A stretch of 64,000 nt of DNA from Flavobacteriales bacterium UBA6770 (GCA_905181875.1 CAJIZH010000003.1:682001-746000), one strand, 5' to 3'; counted from the first letter of the stretch, positions 44,351 through 54,516 are shown. Translations and numbers: made by a program. The notes: generated by a model not told the origin, from the letters alone.

Positions 44351-45622
44351 TTACTTATTAATTTTATCAAATCCCACATAAGGAATCAACGCCTTTGGGA
44401 TATTAATTTCATTTTTTGTTTGATTATTTTCCAAAAGTGCTGCCATAATTCTGGGCAAAGCCATTGCACTGCCATTCAATGTGTGCACTAATTGATTTTT
44501 GCCTTCTGAATCTTTGAATCTGCACTTCAATCGATTAGCTTGAAAAGTTTCGAAGTTAGATACAGAACTAACCTCCAACCACATTTCCTGAGCAGCACTC
44601 CAAACCTCAAAATCATAGGTGATTGCTGCTGCAAATCCTAGATCCCCACCGCAAAGCCTTACTACCCTATAATGCAATTCAAGGGACTCTAATAGACCTT
44701 TTACATGATCTACCATCTGATCTAGAACCTTATAGGATTCATCAGGATGTACAACTTGAAGGATCTCAACTTTCTCAAACTGGTGCAGTCGGTTTAACCC
44801 TCTTACATCCTTACCATAGCTTCCTGCTTCTCTCCTAAAACAAGGAGAAAAGGCCGTGTTTTTCATTGGTAAATCGGCTTCTTTTATAATTGTATCTCGG
44901 TAAATGTTCGTCACCGGAACCTCAGCAGTCGGTATCAAGTACAAGTGATCTCTTTCAGTATGGTACATCTGCCCATCCTTATCAGGCAACTGTCCTGTTC
45001 CGTATCCGGAAGCTTCATTAATTAAAAGTGGAGGATTAATTTCTTCGTATCCATTCTCAACTGCACGATCCAAGAAAAACTGAACTAATCCACGCTGCAA
45101 TCTAGCGCCTTGATTTCGATAAACAGGGAATCCTGCTCCCGCAATCTTAACTCCAAGCTCCCAATCAATAAGGTTTAGGTTCTTCGCAATTTCCCAATGT
45201 GGTTCTGAACTTTCTAGAACTGGCTTTTGTCCCCAAATTGCAATTTCAACATTATCAGCATCATCTTTTCCAGTAGGAACGGTTTCATTTGGAATATTTG
45301 GAAGGTGATACATTAGTTCAAGAAGATCAACATCCAAACGACTGAGTTCATCACTCAATAATTTATTGTCTTCTTTTTGAGATGCTGTTTTCTCACGTAA
45401 ATAACTAGCATCCGATTGCTTTCCAGATTTAAAAAGATCTCCAATTACTTTAGAGCTTTCTTTAATTGCGTGCTGGTTATTTTCAAAACGAGTTTGAATT
45501 TCGCGCTTTCTTTTATCTAGCGCAGTAATTTTTTCGACAATATCAGTAACATCAATATTTCGAACCTTCATTCGATCAATGATTTCCTCTGGATTATTTC
45601 TTATTTTAGACTGAAGTAACAT
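44351..45622 (-). CDS. serS: Seryl-tRNA synthetase
   Basis: The 423-residue class II synthetase charges tRNA-Ser. It has an N-terminal tRNA-binding coiled coil (about 20-110), motif 1 region NPPLLINEASGYGTGQLPDK, motif 2 FSPCFRREAGSYGKDVRGLN followed by RLHQFEKVEI, and motif 3 TLNGSAMALPRIMAALLENN. It heads a unit that continues into the lipoprotein, TPR, DUF4286 and rsmA genes. Confidence 0.97.
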   Translation of the reverse strand: MLLQSKIRNNPEEIIDRMKVRNIDVTDIVEKITALDKRKREIQTRFENNQHAIKESSKVIGDLFKSGKQSDASYLREKTASQKEDNKLLSDELSRLDVDLLELMYHLPNIPNETVPTGKDDADNVEIAIWGQKPVLESSEPHWEIAKNLNLIDWELGVKIAGAGFPVYRNQGARLQRGLVQFFLDRAVENGYEEINPPLLINEASGYGTGQLPDKDGQMYHTERDHLYLIPTAEVPVTNIYRDTIIKEADLPMKNTAFSPCFRREAGSYGKDVRGLNRLHQFEKVEILQVVHPDESYKVLDQMVDHVKGLLESLELHYRVVRLCGGDLGFAAAITYDFEVWSAAQEMWLEVSSVSNFETFQANRLKCRFKDSEGKNQLVHTLNGSAMALPRIMAALLENNQTKNEINIPKALIPYVGFDKINK

Positions 45623-45697
45623 AACTGTTATTGTAAGCGAATTTACGTTTAGAGTGAATAGCTAAACTTTGCTTTTTGTTAATGATATAAAACAAAA

Positions 45698-45739
45698 ATC
45701 CCGTCACCAATCCGATAGCTATCGGTTTAGAAACGGGAT
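45698..45739 (-). terminator. Terminator after rpmA
   Basis: Outer stem ATCCCGT (45698-45704) with ACGGGAT (45733-45739) encloses a perfect inner palindrome CCGATAGCTATCGG. On the minus strand the stem is followed by TTTTTG. It separates the ribosomal-protein unit from serS. Confidence 0.8.
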
Positions 45740-45768
45740 CTTAAATCCTTGATATTTCTTGCTATCGG

Positions 45769-46029
45769 TTATGCTTGTAATGCCTCAACCGAAACGTACG
45801 AACGATTATCTCTTTTCTTCTTAAAAACTACTGTTCCATCGACAAGAGCAAAAATTGTATGATCTTTTCCTAGACCTACATTTTCACCTACTTTATATTT
45901 TGTACCTCTTTGTCGTAAAATGATGTTTCCTGCTCTTGCAGCTTGACCACCACTTACTTTGATACCAAGTCGTTTACTTTGTGATTCCCGACCGTTTCTA
46001 GAACTACCTACACCTTTCTTATGTGCCAT
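45769..46029 (-). CDS. rpmA: 50S ribosomal protein L27
   Basis: The 86-residue basic protein begins [20 protein letters not shown] and contains [20 protein letters not shown], the canonical L27 sequence. Its N-terminal tail reaches the peptidyl-transferase centre. It follows rplU by 27 bases, the usual pair. Confidence 0.98.
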   Translation of the reverse strand: MAHKKGVGSSRNGRESQSKRLGIKVSGGQAARAGNIILRQRGTKYKVGENVGLGKDHTIFALVDGTVVFKKKRDNRSYVSVEALQA

Positions 46030-46056
46030 GATTTATTCTTTTTGGCTAAAAGCCGA

Positions 46057-46515
46057 TTAATCTTCTTTTTTAGTTTCTTTCTTAGGAGCAGCTTTTTTAG
46101 CTTCAGCCTTTGGAGCTGCTTTCTTTGCAGGAGCGGCTTTCTTTACTGGCGCTTTTTCCGTTGCCTTTTCTGCAGCGGCTTTCTTAGCTGGTGCTTTTTT
46201 AGCTTCAGAACCAATTCCTTCAATTACCAATTCAGTTAAATACTGACGGTGACCGTTAGATTTTTGGTACCCTTTTCTTCTCTTCTTCTTGAAGACAATT
46301 ACTTTATCTCCTTTAAGGTGTTGTAATATTTTAGCATTAACTGCTACACCTTCTATAACTGGGGCGCCAATTGTCACTTTTCCGTTATCATCTGTAAGCA
46401 TTACTTTATCGAAAGAGATTTTATCTCCTTCTGCTGCTTCTAGACGATGAACAAAAAGCTTTTGGTCTTTTTGCACTTTAAACTGCTGCCCTGCTATCTC
46501 TACAATTGCGTACAT
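46057..46515 (-). CDS. rplU: 50S ribosomal protein L21 with Ala/Lys-rich tail
   Basis: The first about 105 residues form a normal L21 ([40 protein letters not shown]). The remaining roughly 47 residues are an added tail of Ala, Lys, Pro and Glu ([20 protein letters not shown]), making it longer than the usual 103-110 residues. Such tails occur in ribosomal proteins of some Bacteroidota and may give extra RNA contacts. A well-formed promoter precedes it. Confidence 0.97.
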   Translation of the reverse strand: MYAIVEIAGQQFKVQKDQKLFVHRLEAAEGDKISFDKVMLTDDNGKVTIGAPVIEGVAVNAKILQHLKGDKVIVFKKKRRKGYQKSNGHRQYLTELVIEGIGSEAKKAPAKKAAAEKATEKAPVKKAAPAKKAAPKAEAKKAAPKKETKKED

Positions 46516-46555
46516 CGTTTATTATTAATTAATTATACCTATTAAAAATCGGAAG

Positions 46556-46586
46556 GCAAAAGTAATTATTTTTTGAAGGTGCGCAA
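46556..46586 (-). promoter_or_regulatory. Promoter of the rplU-rpmA unit
   Basis: On the minus strand TTG (46586-46584), a 19-base spacer and TACTTTTGC (46564-46556) match the Bacteroidota -33/-7 consensus closely. The predicted start near 46551 gives a leader of about 36 bases. This is the best promoter match in the window. Confidence 0.75.
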
Positions 46587-46594
46587 CCCTTAAT

Positions 46595-48074
46595 CTAGTG
46601 CTGGATTTGTATGTGTTGGGAATACTGTTCTTCTCCTTGAGCTGCCTTGATTATATAGACCCCATTCTCTAAAGACGAAACATCAACTACGGAGGTATTG
46701 GATTGGTTTTTTCAATAATTTGCTCTGAAATTTTTCTGCCGCTGATTTCATAGACTTGAATTAGTTCCGATACAATTCTGGTTAAGTTCATTATTCCTTT
46801 TGAAGGATTTGGATACACAACTAGTGGCTTTTCTTTAACCCTTATGAACTGGGCTGAAACTAGCTAGCCCCAATCTTCATTGGCTTTTTTTGTAATAAAC
46901 TAACCATCTTTTGTTGGAATGAAGAAGTCCTGCATCACGCTAGATTGACTTAAACCAATCACCTAACCAATATCTAACCTAAAACTTCCAATATCTCTCA
47001 AACAAATTATTATCAGCAAAAGAATCTATAAGTCGGTAATCAATTATGATTTCAGTGAACATGACAAGTCTTCTCAGCACAGAATCAAGATACCAACTAA
47101 ATCTTTGATTCTTTTTTAGCCTCCAGGCAATCCAGCGCATAATTCCTGTGTTTTGTCATACTTGGCCTCAACTTTATCGCTTTGGAACCCTTCAGTTTCA
47201 AAACTGGCAGTTCCTTCTGTTACTTTTTTTGATACATGTTTTTCCCTTTTTAGAGTATACTTTATTGAATTTGAAAACTGTTTCTTATTCAATACCGTTA
47301 TTTGTTCATATGAGCCAGAGGTGTTTACTTTTCTTTCAACTTGAACATCGAAAATTTCATAATGAAAAACATCTCCAATATTAAAATTGTACACCAGTCC
47401 TCTCGCAAGCGGCACAAATCCTACATACCCTTTTTCCTACTAACTTAATCGGGCGAAATTTTAGCTTTTTCATTGGAGAATAATAGAACAAGGAATAAAA
47501 GTCTATTCCCTAAATTACTCCGTGATTCTTCGAAATATAAATTTCAGTATTGTTGATGTTATCTGAAATAGTAGAACCTGAAACATCTTTCAATACTATT
47601 TGAACTCGTTTTACAGAATCCGTTGTAAAATCAATGTTTTCGATTTTGTCTGACAATCTTCTTGCTTCAAGGTATCTAACAGCACCTAATTCTAGAAAGA
47701 CCCAATTAGAATCATAAGGCTTTAGATTGAAAATTAAAGTTTACGATATCTCCATAATGATTTAGTAAATACTGACCACGATCTGCATCATTCCAAAGTT
47801 TCGGCCCTATCCAGGTTGAAGAAATTCCAAAACATTTTTCATTCTAATCTAATGTATTTGGAAAGTATCGAATGGTTATTCCTCTATTTGATATGGAGGA
47901 ATAAACAATTAAGGACATGTAATTTAAAGAAACACCTCGGTATTCTGCTTCATTATTATATGTGTAAGTGTCATTGGAATGAAACAAGCTATAATCTTGA
48001 GCAAAAATGGGATGAATAAACGTGGCTAAAAGCGTAAAAAGTAAAAAACGAATCCTGATTGAAAGGTTATTTTA
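46595..48074 (-). pseudogene. Broken gene for a secreted protein with T9SS type A sorting domain
   Basis: Read on the minus strand, the region begins with a signal-peptide-like stretch (RFLLFTLLATFIHPIFAQ then DYSLFHSNDTYTYNNEAEYR). It passes through several frames interrupted by stops (near 47836, 47515, 47115 and 46870) and ends in a type A sorting domain (PLVVYPNPSKGIMNLTRI, then after a frame change VVDVSSLENGVYIIKAAQGE and a stop at 46595). The 47116-47415 frame (FNIGDVFHYEIFDVQVERKV) is one surviving piece of it. No ATG matches the signal peptide, so the gene looks truly decayed, with stops as well as frameshifts. Confidence 0.75.
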
Positions 48075-48105
48075 GATTAGCTAAAGTACCAACTAAACTG
48101 ACTGA

Positions 48106-49011
48106 TCAAGGTTTAGCTTTCGATTTTACTCTACTAATGACGTACACTCCTCCCAATATTAAAATGAAGCCGAGGGCATGAAAAAGATTCAACTCCTCTC
48201 CGTCCAAAAGGCCCCAGGACATAGCAACTATCGGTATCATATAAGTTACAGATGATGCAAAAACTGCAGATGTGAACTTTATAAGTTGATTAAACAGTAA
48301 TAATGCTCCTGCCGTTCCAACAATTCCTAGAATTGTGAGATAACCTAGATTCAATTGATTTTCAGTTTCAAAAGCAATTTCAAAGAACTCATTATAAAAG
48401 AGTCCAAGTCCCATAAACGGCATCAACACAAAAAAAGCAAATGCAGTAATCTGAAATGATGACATATTTGTAAGCCATGACTTTATCGTATTCACACTAA
48501 TTCCATAACACAAGGTTGCTGCGATTACCATAAGCGAATATACTACTGGCACTCCCTCCAGTCCTATCTGTGAAGAACCAAAAATCAGAACAACCGCTCC
48601 CACCAAGCCAATTAACACTCCTAGAGTTTGCCTAAGGATAGGAGTTACTCCGAAAAACAAAAAACCCACTGCCAATGTAAAAAGAGGTACAAGACTATTC
48701 AACATCCCAGTTGCACCACTGGGCAACTTAAGCTGTGCGGTCGCAAATAAAATGGCGGGTAATAAATTTCCAAAAATTGCGACCATACAAATGGCTAAAA
48801 ACTCCTTGTTCCAAATTGGGAATTTTTTTAATTGACGGGAAGCAAGAGGAAGTAGAGCTAGTCCAGATATAAATAGCCGATATTCAGCAACCTGCAATGC
48901 CGAAAAAGATTCCAGTCCTCTTTTCATAAGAATGAAGGAACTTCCCCAGATTAAAGCTAAAAGTGCAATCGAAATGTATTGCCTCGCGGGTGTATTTATT
49001 TCAAATTTCAA
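48106..49011 (-). CDS. EamA-family (DMT superfamily) transporter
   Basis: The 301-residue inner-membrane protein has about ten helices in two EamA repeats, with the first-helix signature ALLALIWGSSFILMKRGLES and PSGATGMLNSLVPLFTLAVG. It probably exports a small metabolite. The start is a TTG at 49011; the first in-frame ATG lies inside helix 1, so the TTG is favoured. A -7 promoter box lies 3 bases upstream, which would make the transcript leaderless. It is divergent from the LolD-like gene. Confidence 0.85.
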   Translation of the reverse strand: MKFEINTPARQYISIALLALIWGSSFILMKRGLESFSALQVAEYRLFISGLALLPLASRQLKKFPIWNKEFLAICMVAIFGNLLPAILFATAQLKLPSGATGMLNSLVPLFTLAVGFLFFGVTPILRQTLGVLIGLVGAVVLIFGSSQIGLEGVPVVYSLMVIAATLCYGISVNTIKSWLTNMSSFQITAFAFFVLMPFMGLGLFYNEFFEIAFETENQLNLGYLTILGIVGTAGALLLFNQLIKFTSAVFASSVTYMIPIVAMSWGLLDGEELNLFHALGFILILGGVYVISRVKSKAKP

Positions 49012-49014
49012 GCG

Positions 49015-49023
49015 GCAAAAGTA
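49015..49023 (-). promoter_or_regulatory. Candidate -7 box for the EamA transporter gene
   Basis: Minus-strand TACTTTTGC (49023-49015) matches TAnnTTTG. It ends 3 bases before the TTG start at 49011, implying little or no untranslated leader. No -33 TTG at the expected distance. Confidence 0.4.
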
Positions 49024-49074
49024 TCTGTTTTACCACCCATCCTTTCTTTAATTCAATTAAGTAGAATTTGAGTT

Positions 49075-49082
49075 TACTTTTG
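49075..49082 (+). promoter_or_regulatory. Candidate -7 box for the LolD-like ATPase gene
   Basis: TACTTTTG matches TAnnTTTG and ends 4 bases before the ATG at 49087, again implying a leaderless transcript. No clear -33 element. Confidence 0.4.
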
Positions 49083-49086
49083 GCAA

Positions 49087-49752
49087 ATGCTTGAAATTAT
49101 TAGAACCGAAAATCTAAAACGCCATTTTATGGTGGGTAAAGAACTTGTTGAAGCATTAAAAGGTGTTGACATTTCAATAAATCGAGGGGAATACGTCGCA
49201 CTTATGGGAACTTCGGGTTCAGGTAAGTCAACTCTTATGAATATTCTTGGCTGCCTGGATACCCCAACTGCAGGGAACTATTTTTTAAATAATCAAGACG
49301 TTTCTACCATGATGGAAAATCAATTGGCTGAAGTTAGGAATAAGGAAATCGGTTTTGTATTTCAATCATTTAATCTTCTTCCAAGATATAGCGCGATTGA
49401 CAATGTTGCTCTTCCACTCATTTATAATGGTACCCCAAAAAAGGAGCGAAACGAAATGGCTGAAAAAGTACTTACCCTTGTTGGCTTATCAGATAGAATG
49501 AATCATCAGCCTAATGAATTGAGTGGTGGGCAAAGGCAGCGCGTTGCCATCGCTCGTGCTCTAGTAAACTCACCAACCATTATACTAGCCGATGAACCAA
49601 CGGGAAACTTAGACTCCGTAACCTCGCATGAAATAATGGATTTACTTAAGGATATTCATGAGCAAGGCAATACAATCGTCATGGTCACTCATGAAGAGGA
49701 TATAGCTAAATGCGCTCAGCGAACTATTCGCATGAAAGACGGTTTAATATAG
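49087..49752 (+). CDS. ABC transporter ATP-binding protein (LolD/MacB-like)
   Basis: The 221-residue ATPase has Walker A (GTSGSGKST), a Q-loop in [20 protein letters not shown], the signature [15 protein letters not shown], Walker B ([13 protein letters not shown]) and an H-loop (VMVTHEED). Its sequence fits the LolD/MacB/FtsE type, which drives mechanotransmission rather than solute transport. No permease gene is adjacent, so its membrane partner must lie elsewhere. Confidence 0.9.
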   Translation: MLEIIRTENLKRHFMVGKELVEALKGVDISINRGEYVALMGTSGSGKSTLMNILGCLDTPTAGNYFLNNQDVSTMMENQLAEVRNKEIGFVFQSFNLLPRYSAIDNVALPLIYNGTPKKERNEMAEKVLTLVGLSDRMNHQPNELSGGQRQRVAIARALVNSPTIILADEPTGNLDSVTSHEIMDLLKDIHEQGNTIVMVTHEEDIAKCAQRTIRMKDGLI

Positions 49753-49909
49753 CGATTTTACCCAACCCTGCTTTGCCCTGCTTGTTAACCTGACACAAAA
49801 AAGAACCAAATTTCTTTGGTTAATAACATAATCAATTAAATTTGCGAACCTTTGAAGTTAATTTTAAATTAATTAATTACGATATACACACTAATAATTT
49901 AGAGAAGTC

Positions 49910-52900
49910 ATGAAAAAAGTTTCCTTTTTACTAATGAGCGTTCTGTTTGCTTTCGCAGCAAACGCTCAATCGTTTGTTGAGAAATTCAACAACTCATTAA
50001 AAGGAGAAAGTGCTACCATTAACACTATCTCTCCTCAAAACACAACGCCAATTTCCTATCTGGCTAACAAATCAGGTACTCTTGCTGCTGCAGGTGACAC
50101 AATTGCGTATTATGATTTTAATTCTAGTGCAGGCCTTAGTCTTACAGGTAATACAACAAGAGGTTGGTCAATAGGAACAGGTAATTCTTGGTGGTCTACA
50201 CAAGGTATTGTTTCTACTTCAGGTGCTGATTGGGCAGTTCTAAAACCTGGGGATCCAAGACAAGGAGCTCTTTCTGCTGCTACTTATACGATGACAACAA
50301 GTGCCATTAATTGTACTGGTAAAAATTCTGTTGTTCTCTCATTCGAGCAGTATTACGCCCGATTTGAAGATACCGCCTCTGTGCAAATTAGCACAGACGG
50401 AACTACGTTTACCACAATTTACGATAATATGGACCTTCTAATTACATCAACTGCTGGGTCCAATCCTACTTCTAACCCAATGAAAGTAACAGTTAACATT
50501 TCTCAATTAGCTGCTAACAAAGCAAATGTTTATGTTCGATTTTCTTGGAAGTCTAGAACACAAACTCAACCTGGTATTGGTTATGGTTGGTGGATTGATG
50601 ATTTGATGGTATTTGAAGGTGAAAGCAATGATCTTTCAATAGTCGATTCTTACTGGAAGTCTTATACAGATACTACTTTTATTCATTACGCCGATTTTTA
50701 TACTCAAATACCTAATCGTCAAGCTCGGCAATATCCAATTCAATTTAGTGCTAAATACAGTAACTTGGGCGGAGCTACCCAAACTAATGCTGGATTCAAA
50801 GCAATGGTAACTGGCCCATCTGCCTTTAGTCAAACTGAAACTGCTACAAAAAGTTCTTTATCTCCTTTAGCTACTGATTCTACGTCTACAACAAAAGCAA
50901 TTACACTTACTTCAGGCGTTGGCGTATACAATGTTGACTTAATAGTTACTGCAGATTCAGCTTTAAAGCTTAATGATGATGATACTTTAGGCGCAACAGT
51001 GGAAGTTACTAACGACACATATGCTCGTGATAATAACGACATTACTGGAGCTGGAGCATTTTATTACAATCCTTCTGCTATTTGGGAATGGGAAGTAGGC
51101 GCGATTTTTGAATTAAAAACTTTAGATAATATCGTCGGCGTTGAGTGGTTAAATACTGCTGCTAATACAAGAAGAGCTGGAAAAACAGGAACTGTAACTG
51201 TTAACATTTACAACGTTGGTGATTACACTAGTAACAGTATCTCTGGAGTTGCAAATGCTCCTATATTCTCTTCAAGCTCTGTTAATATGTCTGCATTGAA
51301 AGATAGCGTGGATAAGTGGGTTACAACTCCATTATCAAGAGTTGTAGGCGGTACTGATGACACACTGGGACCTGGAAATTATCTTGTAACACTAAGAGGC
51401 GATCAAAACTTCGGTTCAGACACTATCTTCTGGCCAGTCCAAAGAACAGATTTCGTTAATTCTCAATATCTAGTTAGAGTTGCACAATCAGGTGGAGCGA
51501 TGGGTAATTGGACTTTTGGTGGAAGAAAATACATGGTTAGACTAATTACAAAACCTACGGCTTGCCCAACTTTGGTAGGAGGAGTTGCAACAGGAACACC
51601 TACTACAGCTTGCGGAAATATTGATGGTGAAGTTGAAGTTACATCTGATCCTTCAAATGGTTTGTCGCCATATACATATGCATGGGATATAAATGGTACT
51701 ATAACTGCTGGTAAAAAAGTTTCTGGACTTGGTTCTGGTTCTTATCAAGTTACAATTACTGACGGTAATGGATGTACAGTTGTTTCTAGTGCAGGAGTTA
51801 GCGATTTTGGAGCTCCAACTGTAACACAAGATGTTACAAATAGCACTACTACTACTACTTGTTTTGGTGATAGACAGGGGAAAATTTCAATTATTGTTGT
51901 TAAAGGCGCTAACCCAAATCCAAACTATACTTTTAAATGGGTTGAAGCAAGTGCTCCAACAACTACTATCTCTACAGATTCTACCATAATTAATATCGAA
52001 GCTGGAACATACAGAGTTGAAGTAAACGACGGATCTAATCCTCCATGTATACAATCTATTAACGTAGTTGTTTTAGGACCAAGTGAAGGTATCAAGGCTG
52101 CCTCTGGAAGTGTGGTAAATAACGAGTGTGTAGGTGATGTAAAAGGTGAAGTAGAGATGGTGCTTACTGGAGGTACAGGAAGTCTTACTATTGCTTGGGC
52201 AGGCGGAAGCAATGCAACGAAAAGAACAAGCCTTGCAGCTGGAAGCTATGCTTATACAGTAACGGATGATAACAATTGTACGTTGACAGCATCTCATAAT
52301 GTCACTCAGCCTTCTACTCCTTTTTCAATTACAACACCAGCTTACGGTGCAGCTACTGGCATAAGTTCTATTACTCCTGTTTCTTCGAATAACAGCGTTG
52401 AACTTGAAGTTAAAACATCAGGTGGTATTACTTCAACAATTGCCTCAAGCAAAGGTGTTGAATGGAGAAATCCTGCAGGAAACATCATTTTAGGACAAGA
52501 ACTAGCGCTATTAATTATTGATCCAACTAAAGCGAATAGAGACGGATATGGTGATTATATTGCTGTTGCTAAAAATACAGTAGGATGTAAATCTGCTGCT
52601 GCTGTATTTACTGTTCTGCAAGAAGAGTATTTATTTCCATTCTCAATTGCTGAATTTGGTGTGAACTCTTCACTAAGCATTTTCCCTAACCCTTCAAAAG
52701 GAATGGTTAATATTAAATTAGACAACAGTACTTCAGGTGATTATACTATTAGCGTTAAAAACGTGGTAGGACAAGTTATGTATACTGAAACTCTTACAGT
52801 AAATGGAAGTTTAAATAAAGTATTAGATCTTGAAAGTGCTGATGCTGGTGTTTATTTTATAAACATTAGTAATGGAACTTCAGAGGTTTCTAAGAAAATA

Positions 52901-52912
52901 ATTATCGAGTAA
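49910..52912 (+). CDS. Large secreted T9SS type A protein with choice-of-anchor-like domain and SprB-like repeats
   Basis: The 1000-residue product has a signal peptide (KKVSFLLMSVLFAFAANAQS). A jelly-roll domain follows (about 60-245), with AYYDFNSSAGLSLTG, LSFEQYYARFEDTASVQIST and GIGYGWWIDDLMVFEG, like MAM or choice-of-anchor domains. A beta region leads into three SprB-like repeats (about 565-800: CGNIDGEVEV, LSPYTYAWDI, GSYQVTITDGNGCTV, and two variants). The C-terminal type A sorting domain begins LSIFPNPSKGMVNIKLD and ends VSKKIIIE. It is likely a surface or secreted adhesin. A strong terminator follows. Confidence 0.9.
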   Translation: MKKVSFLLMSVLFAFAANAQSFVEKFNNSLKGESATINTISPQNTTPISYLANKSGTLAAAGDTIAYYDFNSSAGLSLTGNTTRGWSIGTGNSWWSTQGIVSTSGADWAVLKPGDPRQGALSAATYTMTTSAINCTGKNSVVLSFEQYYARFEDTASVQISTDGTTFTTIYDNMDLLITSTAGSNPTSNPMKVTVNISQLAANKANVYVRFSWKSRTQTQPGIGYGWWIDDLMVFEGESNDLSIVDSYWKSYTDTTFIHYADFYTQIPNRQARQYPIQFSAKYSNLGGATQTNAGFKAMVTGPSAFSQTETATKSSLSPLATDSTSTTKAITLTSGVGVYNVDLIVTADSALKLNDDDTLGATVEVTNDTYARDNNDITGAGAFYYNPSAIWEWEVGAIFELKTLDNIVGVEWLNTAANTRRAGKTGTVTVNIYNVGDYTSNSISGVANAPIFSSSSVNMSALKDSVDKWVTTPLSRVVGGTDDTLGPGNYLVTLRGDQNFGSDTIFWPVQRTDFVNSQYLVRVAQSGGAMGNWTFGGRKYMVRLITKPTACPTLVGGVATGTPTTACGNIDGEVEVTSDPSNGLSPYTYAWDINGTITAGKKVSGLGSGSYQVTITDGNGCTVVSSAGVSDFGAPTVTQDVTNSTTTTTCFGDRQGKISIIVVKGANPNPNYTFKWVEASAPTTTISTDSTIINIEAGTYRVEVNDGSNPPCIQSINVVVLGPSEGIKAASGSVVNNECVGDVKGEVEMVLTGGTGSLTIAWAGGSNATKRTSLAAGSYAYTVTDDNNCTLTASHNVTQPSTPFSITTPAYGAATGISSITPVSSNNSVELEVKTSGGITSTIASSKGVEWRNPAGNIILGQELALLIIDPTKANRDGYGDYIAVAKNTVGCKSAAAVFTVLQEEYLFPFSIAEFGVNSSLSIFPNPSKGMVNIKLDNSTSGDYTISVKNVVGQVMYTETLTVNGSLNKVLDLESADAGVYFINISNGTSEVSKKIIIE

Positions 52913-52931
52913 TCGATTAAGTATTGAACCT

Positions 52932-52960
52932 AAAAAAGGCGCCTTTGGCGCCTTTTTTTT
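52932..52960. terminator. Bidirectional terminator between T9SS protein and MlaF-like gene
   Basis: A perfect 12-bp stem AAAAAAGGCGCC (52932-52943) with GGCGCCTTTTTT (52947-52958) and a 3-base loop, flanked by A and T runs, lies between two convergent genes. Confidence 0.95.
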
Positions 52961-53007
52961 GCTCTAATAATTCGAATACTTTGATGAAGCCCAACAATTA
53001 TTAATCA

Positions 53008-53763
53008 CTAACCTTTCATCCTTTTTAGTTCCTTCATAAATGAAGACGCATACACAAAATCGGTTAACTCAGTGGTTTCGGCATCCATAATCTCTCTGTT
53101 GGTTCCATCCCAAAGCATAACTCCTTTATGAATAAAGGAAGTATGCTCCCCAATTTCTAAAACCGAATTCATATCATGAGTTATTACCACTGTGGTCATA
53201 TTGTACTCATGCGTAATTTCCTTGATTAAATTATCTATTAAAATACTAGTTTGAGGATCAAGCCCTGAATTTGGCTCATCGCAGAACAGATACTTTGGTT
53301 TAGCCGAAATTGCTCGTGCAATTCCAACTCTTTTTTTCATGCCGCCACTAAGTTCACTCGGCATTAGTTTGTTTGCACCATTTAAATCAACTCTATCCAA
53401 ACAAAAATTGACTCTATCAAGCCCCTCTCTTTTAGTCAAGTTTGAAAACATTTTTATTGGAAAGAGAATATTCTCTTCCACCGTCATATAATCGAACAAA
53501 GCACTGCCTTGAAATAAGAATCCAATTTCTCTGCGTACTTCTTTTTTCTCCGTTCTTGACATTAGATTAAAGATGCGTCCGTCGTAAGAAATAGTACCAG
53601 AATCGGGTGAATGCAGACCAACTGTGCATTTACACAAAGTTGTCTTACCGCTCCCGGATGCGCCAATTAACAAATTAGCTTTTCCAGATTCGAAGGTTAC
53701 GTCTATGTCGCGCAGAACATGGTTATCTCCAAAAGATTTATTAATGCCTTTAATCTCAATCAT
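53008..53763 (-). CDS. MlaF-like lipid-transport ABC ATPase
   Basis: The 251-residue ATPase has Walker A (GASGSGKTT), Q-loop FLFQGSALFDYMTVEENILF, signature LSGGMKKRVGIARAI, Walker B (LFCDEPNSGLDPQTS) and H-loop (VVITHDMNSV). The GSALFDYMTV stretch is characteristic of MlaF. With the MlaE-like permease (4-base overlap) it should move phospholipid between membranes. The third member, an MlaD/MCE-domain protein, is not next to it. Confidence 0.92.
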   Translation of the reverse strand: MIEIKGINKSFGDNHVLRDIDVTFESGKANLLIGASGSGKTTLCKCTVGLHSPDSGTISYDGRIFNLMSRTEKKEVRREIGFLFQGSALFDYMTVEENILFPIKMFSNLTKREGLDRVNFCLDRVDLNGANKLMPSELSGGMKKRVGIARAISAKPKYLFCDEPNSGLDPQTSILIDNLIKEITHEYNMTTVVITHDMNSVLEIGEHTSFIHKGVMLWDGTNREIMDAETTELTDFVYASSFMKELKRMKG

Positions 53764-54503
53764 ATCAACAACATTTGAGTTATTATATAATTGAAAACGA
53801 GTACTGCAATGCTACTGTAAACGACCGCCTTAGTACTAGAACGCCCTACTTCTAAGGCAGAACCACTAGCATAGTATCCATAATATGATGAAACAGAGGT
53901 AATCAGAAAAGCAAAAATCGTTGCTTTGATTAGTGCATAGACAATATCGAAAGGCCTAAAGTCATATTGAATACCAGTAATATAATCCGAAGGAGTTATG
54001 ATTTCAACTGTTTCACAAATAACATAACCAAAGAAGATACCTATGAACATACTGAGTATCACCAAAAATGGCATGATGCTCATTAGTGCCGTAATCTTTG
54101 GGAGCACTAAATAATTAGCTGAATTTATTCCCATTATTTCCAAAGCATCAATTTGTTCAGAAACTCTCATTGTTCCTAACTCGGACGCTATATTAGAGCC
54201 AATTTTACCAGATAAAATTAGTGCTAACATAGTTGGTGAGAATTCCAAAATCATGCTTTGTCTAGTAGTGTAACCTACCAGATAAGCTGGGATCCAACCA
54301 CTATTAATTTGAGAGGCCGTTTGTATGGTAATGACCATACCCATGAAACCAGATATAATCACGATTATTCCAATTGAACCAACACCCAGTTTCCATAATT
54401 CCTTGACATAAAGCTCTCTAAACACCTTACCTTTTTCAGGACGGCGGAAAACCTTTGAAATAAAAATAAAATACTCACCAAGTTGGTGTAGAATCTTCAA
54501 CAT
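53760..54503 (-). CDS. MlaE-like lipid-transport ABC permease
   Basis: The 247-residue membrane protein has five to six helices and the MlaE/YrbE signatures GFMGMVITIQTASQINSGWI, LEFSPTMLALILSGKIGSNI and ASELGTMRVSEQIDALEIMG. The ATG at 54503 (MLKILHQLGEYFIF) was chosen; a longer frame to 54719 adds residues unlike the family and runs into the divergent SprT-like gene. A TAAATTTG box 5 bases upstream supports this start. It overlaps the ATPase gene by 4 bases. Confidence 0.9.
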   Translation of the reverse strand: MLKILHQLGEYFIFISKVFRRPEKGKVFRELYVKELWKLGVGSIGIIVIISGFMGMVITIQTASQINSGWIPAYLVGYTTRQSMILEFSPTMLALILSGKIGSNIASELGTMRVSEQIDALEIMGINSANYLVLPKITALMSIMPFLVILSMFIGIFFGYVICETVEIITPSDYITGIQYDFRPFDIVYALIKATIFAFLITSVSSYYGYYASGSALEVGRSSTKAVVYSSIAVLVFNYIITQMLLI

Positions 54504-54508
54504 GAATA

Positions 54509-54516
54509 CAAATTTA
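54509..54516 (-). promoter_or_regulatory. Candidate -7 box for the mlaE-mlaF-like unit
   Basis: Minus-strand TAAATTTG (54516-54509) matches TAnnTTTG and lies 5 bases before the ATG at 54503, implying a leaderless transcript. No clear -33 TTG. Confidence 0.4.

Noticed and set aside
47816..48019. Plus-strand frame of 67 residues
   Set aside because: It is the complement of the broken T9SS gene on the minus strand and has no recognisable features.
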